The notes under the pieces are model-generated. The model saw only the letters and a program-made list of their open reading frames with translations. It was not told where the DNA came from and did not search any database. A DNA stretch of 6,270 bases from Deltaproteobacteria bacterium (lineage in GTDB: Bacteria > Desulfobacterota > Desulfarculia > Adiutricales > Adiutricaceae), in assembly GCA_031267005.1 (NCBI GenBank), contig JAIRZX010000078.1:1-6270 (forward strand). Direction: 5' to 3'. Position 1 is the first letter of the stretch. Each line of letters begins with the position of its first letter. Made by a program: the position numbers and the translations under genes. Shown piece after piece: positions 5,178-6,270 of the stretch.

Positions 5178-6270
5178 ATGACGACCCGAACCGTAATACC
5201 CGGCGTCCCCGGATACCCGCCTCCCGGCCATTCCGGCCCCCACCGGGCCGCCGGCCGCGCGGCCCGCCGCGCCCAAGCCAAGGCCTGGCTCTCCCGCGCC
5301 GCCGGGGAGGCGCTCACCCCCGCCTTCGCCGTCAGGGCGCTCTTCGTGGCCGGCGTCGCCGCCGCCACCGTGTACTTCCTCGGCCAGCCGGACGTCGGCG
5401 AGTTCGAGGCCGGCGAACGCGCGGGGACATCTGTATGGAGCGACAGGACCCTGGAAGTCCCCGACCCGGTGGCGACGGAGCTAGACCGCGTCCGCGCCGA
5501 GTCCTCCGTGGTGCCCATCTTCGTCCAGGACGACGTGATCCCCTCCACCGTCATGGACGACACAAGGCGGGTGTTCAGGGAGGGCAGGCGCCTCGTCCTC
5601 TCCGGCGCCCCTGAGCTTCCCGGCGACTTCGTCGCCGACTTCTACGCGGTCTTCCACGCCGCGGCATCCCTGGAGGCCGCCCATCTCGGAATCGGCGGGG
5701 GGGCGGCCATGTCGGCCTCAGCCCCCCGCGCGCCGCGCCCAGCCTCCGGAACCGGACCGGGCTTGCTCGCTTCCGCGGCCCCCCGCACGACCCGGGGGGG
5801 CAGGGCGACCCCGGCGCCGCCGCCCGGAGCCGTCGCCGGGGCGGAGCCAGGCGCGCCCTCCGCCGCGGGCGGGGACTCGCGGGAAGCCGGGGGGACCCCG
5901 GCCGCGCTCGCCGCCGACGCCTCCCGGTCCCTCCTTTCCGTTTCCGAGGGCGGCGGCGGGCCCGCGGGCGCCCCTTCCGCCGGCGGCGCGGCGGACGCGG
6001 TTTCCCCCGGCCAGCCGGCCGATGGCCCCGGCGCCGGTCCGGAGCCCGCGGCGGACGGGCCCCGGTACCCTCCCTCGGCGGGGGACGCCGATCCATACTC
6101 CGGAGCCGGCTACGGCCCGCCGGCGCCTTCCGGAGCGGACGGAGAGCCCGGAGAGCCCGGAGAGGCCGCCGCGACCGGCGCCGAGGACGCGCCCGCCGCG
6201 GGCGGGGCCGCCGCGGGCACCCCAGGCGAGGGCGCCGCCCCTTCCGCCTCGCCCGCCGTGGAAGCGGCCG
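5178..6270 (+). CDS. 7TM-HD (YqfF/PgpH-type) membrane phosphodiesterase, N-terminal part only, with a large low-complexity insertion
   Basis: The gene starts at the ATG 3 bases after the phoH stop and stays open to the window edge (364 codons seen). In the family an N-terminal helix is followed by an extracytoplasmic 7TMR-HDED domain, seven TM helices and a cytoplasmic HD domain; the Listeria member PgpH hydrolyses c-di-AMP. Seen: an Arg/Ala-rich cytoplasmic tail (1-48), a TM helix at about 49-69 (VRALFVAGVAAATVYFL), then HDED features DVGEFEAGERAGTSVWSDRTLEV split across 72-94, VATELDRVRAESSVVPIF (98-115) and the following helix VMDDTRRVFREGRRLV (125-140). From about residue 173 the sequence becomes Ala/Gly/Pro/Ser-rich, including a GEPGEPGEA run (322-330), and remains so to the edge. 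The 7TM and HD parts lie beyond the window, so the catalytic residues and the nucleotide substrate cannot be judged. The family call rests on the HDED N terminus plus the conserved phoH neighbour; a bad or truncated copy cannot be excluded. Confidence 0.8.
   Translation, partial: MTTRTVIPGVPGYPPPGHSGPHRAAGRAARRAQAKAWLSRAAGEALTPAFAVRALFVAGVAAATVYFLGQPDVGEFEAGERAGTSVWSDRTLEVPDPVATELDRVRAESSVVPIFVQDDVIPSTVMDDTRRVFREGRRLVLSGAPELPGDFVADFYAVFHAAASLEAAHLGIGGGAAMSASAPRAPRPASGTGPGLLASAAPRTTRGGRATPAPPPGAVAGAEPGAPSAAGGDSREAGGTPAALAADASRSLLSVSEGGGGPAGAPSAGGAADAVSPGQPADGPGAGPEPAADGPRYPPSAGDADPYSGAGYGPPAPSGADGEPGEPGEAAATGAEDAPAAGGAAAGTPGEGAAPSASPAVEAA
5700..6270 (+). repeat. Low-complexity Ala/Gly/Pro-rich coding segment in the 7TM-HD gene
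   Basis: From about residue 175 to the window edge the translation is built mostly of Ala, Gly, Pro, Ser, Asp and Glu. It includes a 9-bp triplet repeat GGAGAG(C/G)CC at 6141-6149, 6150-6158 and 6159-6167. It begins just after a run of seven G residues (5697-5703). I compared the other two forward frames after that run: they give Arg/Pro-rich sequence with no HDED-like continuation, so a frameshift does not explain it. The segment would lie outside the cytoplasmic membrane. Confidence 0.7.

Noticed and set aside
5697..5703. Frameshift at the G7 run explaining the low-complexity tail of the 7TM-HD gene
   Set aside because: The other two forward frames after the run give Arg/Pro/Gly-rich sequence without any HDED or TM continuation, and the original frame stays open with GC-rich third positions to the window edge.

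Overview
The window is very GC-rich DNA (well above 65% by eye) with four protein-coding genes, all on the + strand: a rodZ-type cell-shape gene, an mgtE-type magnesium channel gene, phoH, and the 5' part of a 7TM-HD (YqfF/PgpH-type) membrane phosphodiesterase gene that runs off the right edge. RodZ with its C-terminal DUF4115 domain, plus the adjacent phoH and 7TM-HD genes, suggest a high-GC bacterium, perhaps of the Desulfobacterota ('deltaproteobacteria'). That placement is an inference from gene content and composition, not a proven assignment.

Layout. 1-1052: rodZ, whose frame is open to the left edge, so its 5' end may be missing. It closes with a convincing intrinsic terminator at 1075-1107. 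1108-1926: a long non-coding stretch. It holds GC-rich hairpins, a sharply AT-rich island (about 1347-1470) that is the best place for a promoter, a 42-bp C-rich tandem repeat (1556-1697), and a C-rich leader up to mgtE. 1927-3261: complete mgtE, followed by a candidate terminator (3279-3301). 3302-4097: a second long non-coding stretch dominated by a degenerate, purine-rich 22-24-bp tandem repeat (3540-3767). 4098-5174: complete phoH. 5178-6270: the N-terminal part of the 7TM-HD gene, starting 3 bases after the phoH stop, so the two are almost certainly one operon. In many bacteria ybeY follows this pair; here that lies outside the window.

How the genes fit together. RodZ anchors the MreB cytoskeleton to the membrane, MgtE handles Mg2+ homeostasis, and phoH with the 7TM-HD gene belongs to a conserved cluster tied to RNA/ribosome metabolism and nucleotide signalling. 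The terminators and long spacers suggest three transcription units: rodZ, mgtE, and phoH-pgpH.

I found no clear undescribed multi-gene system. The oddest features are a very long Ala/Gly/Pro-rich insertion (at least about 190 residues) in the extracytoplasmic domain of the 7TM-HD protein, two unrelated minisatellite-like arrays flanking mgtE, and an Ala where most MgtE proteins have Asn in the pore-region GN motif.
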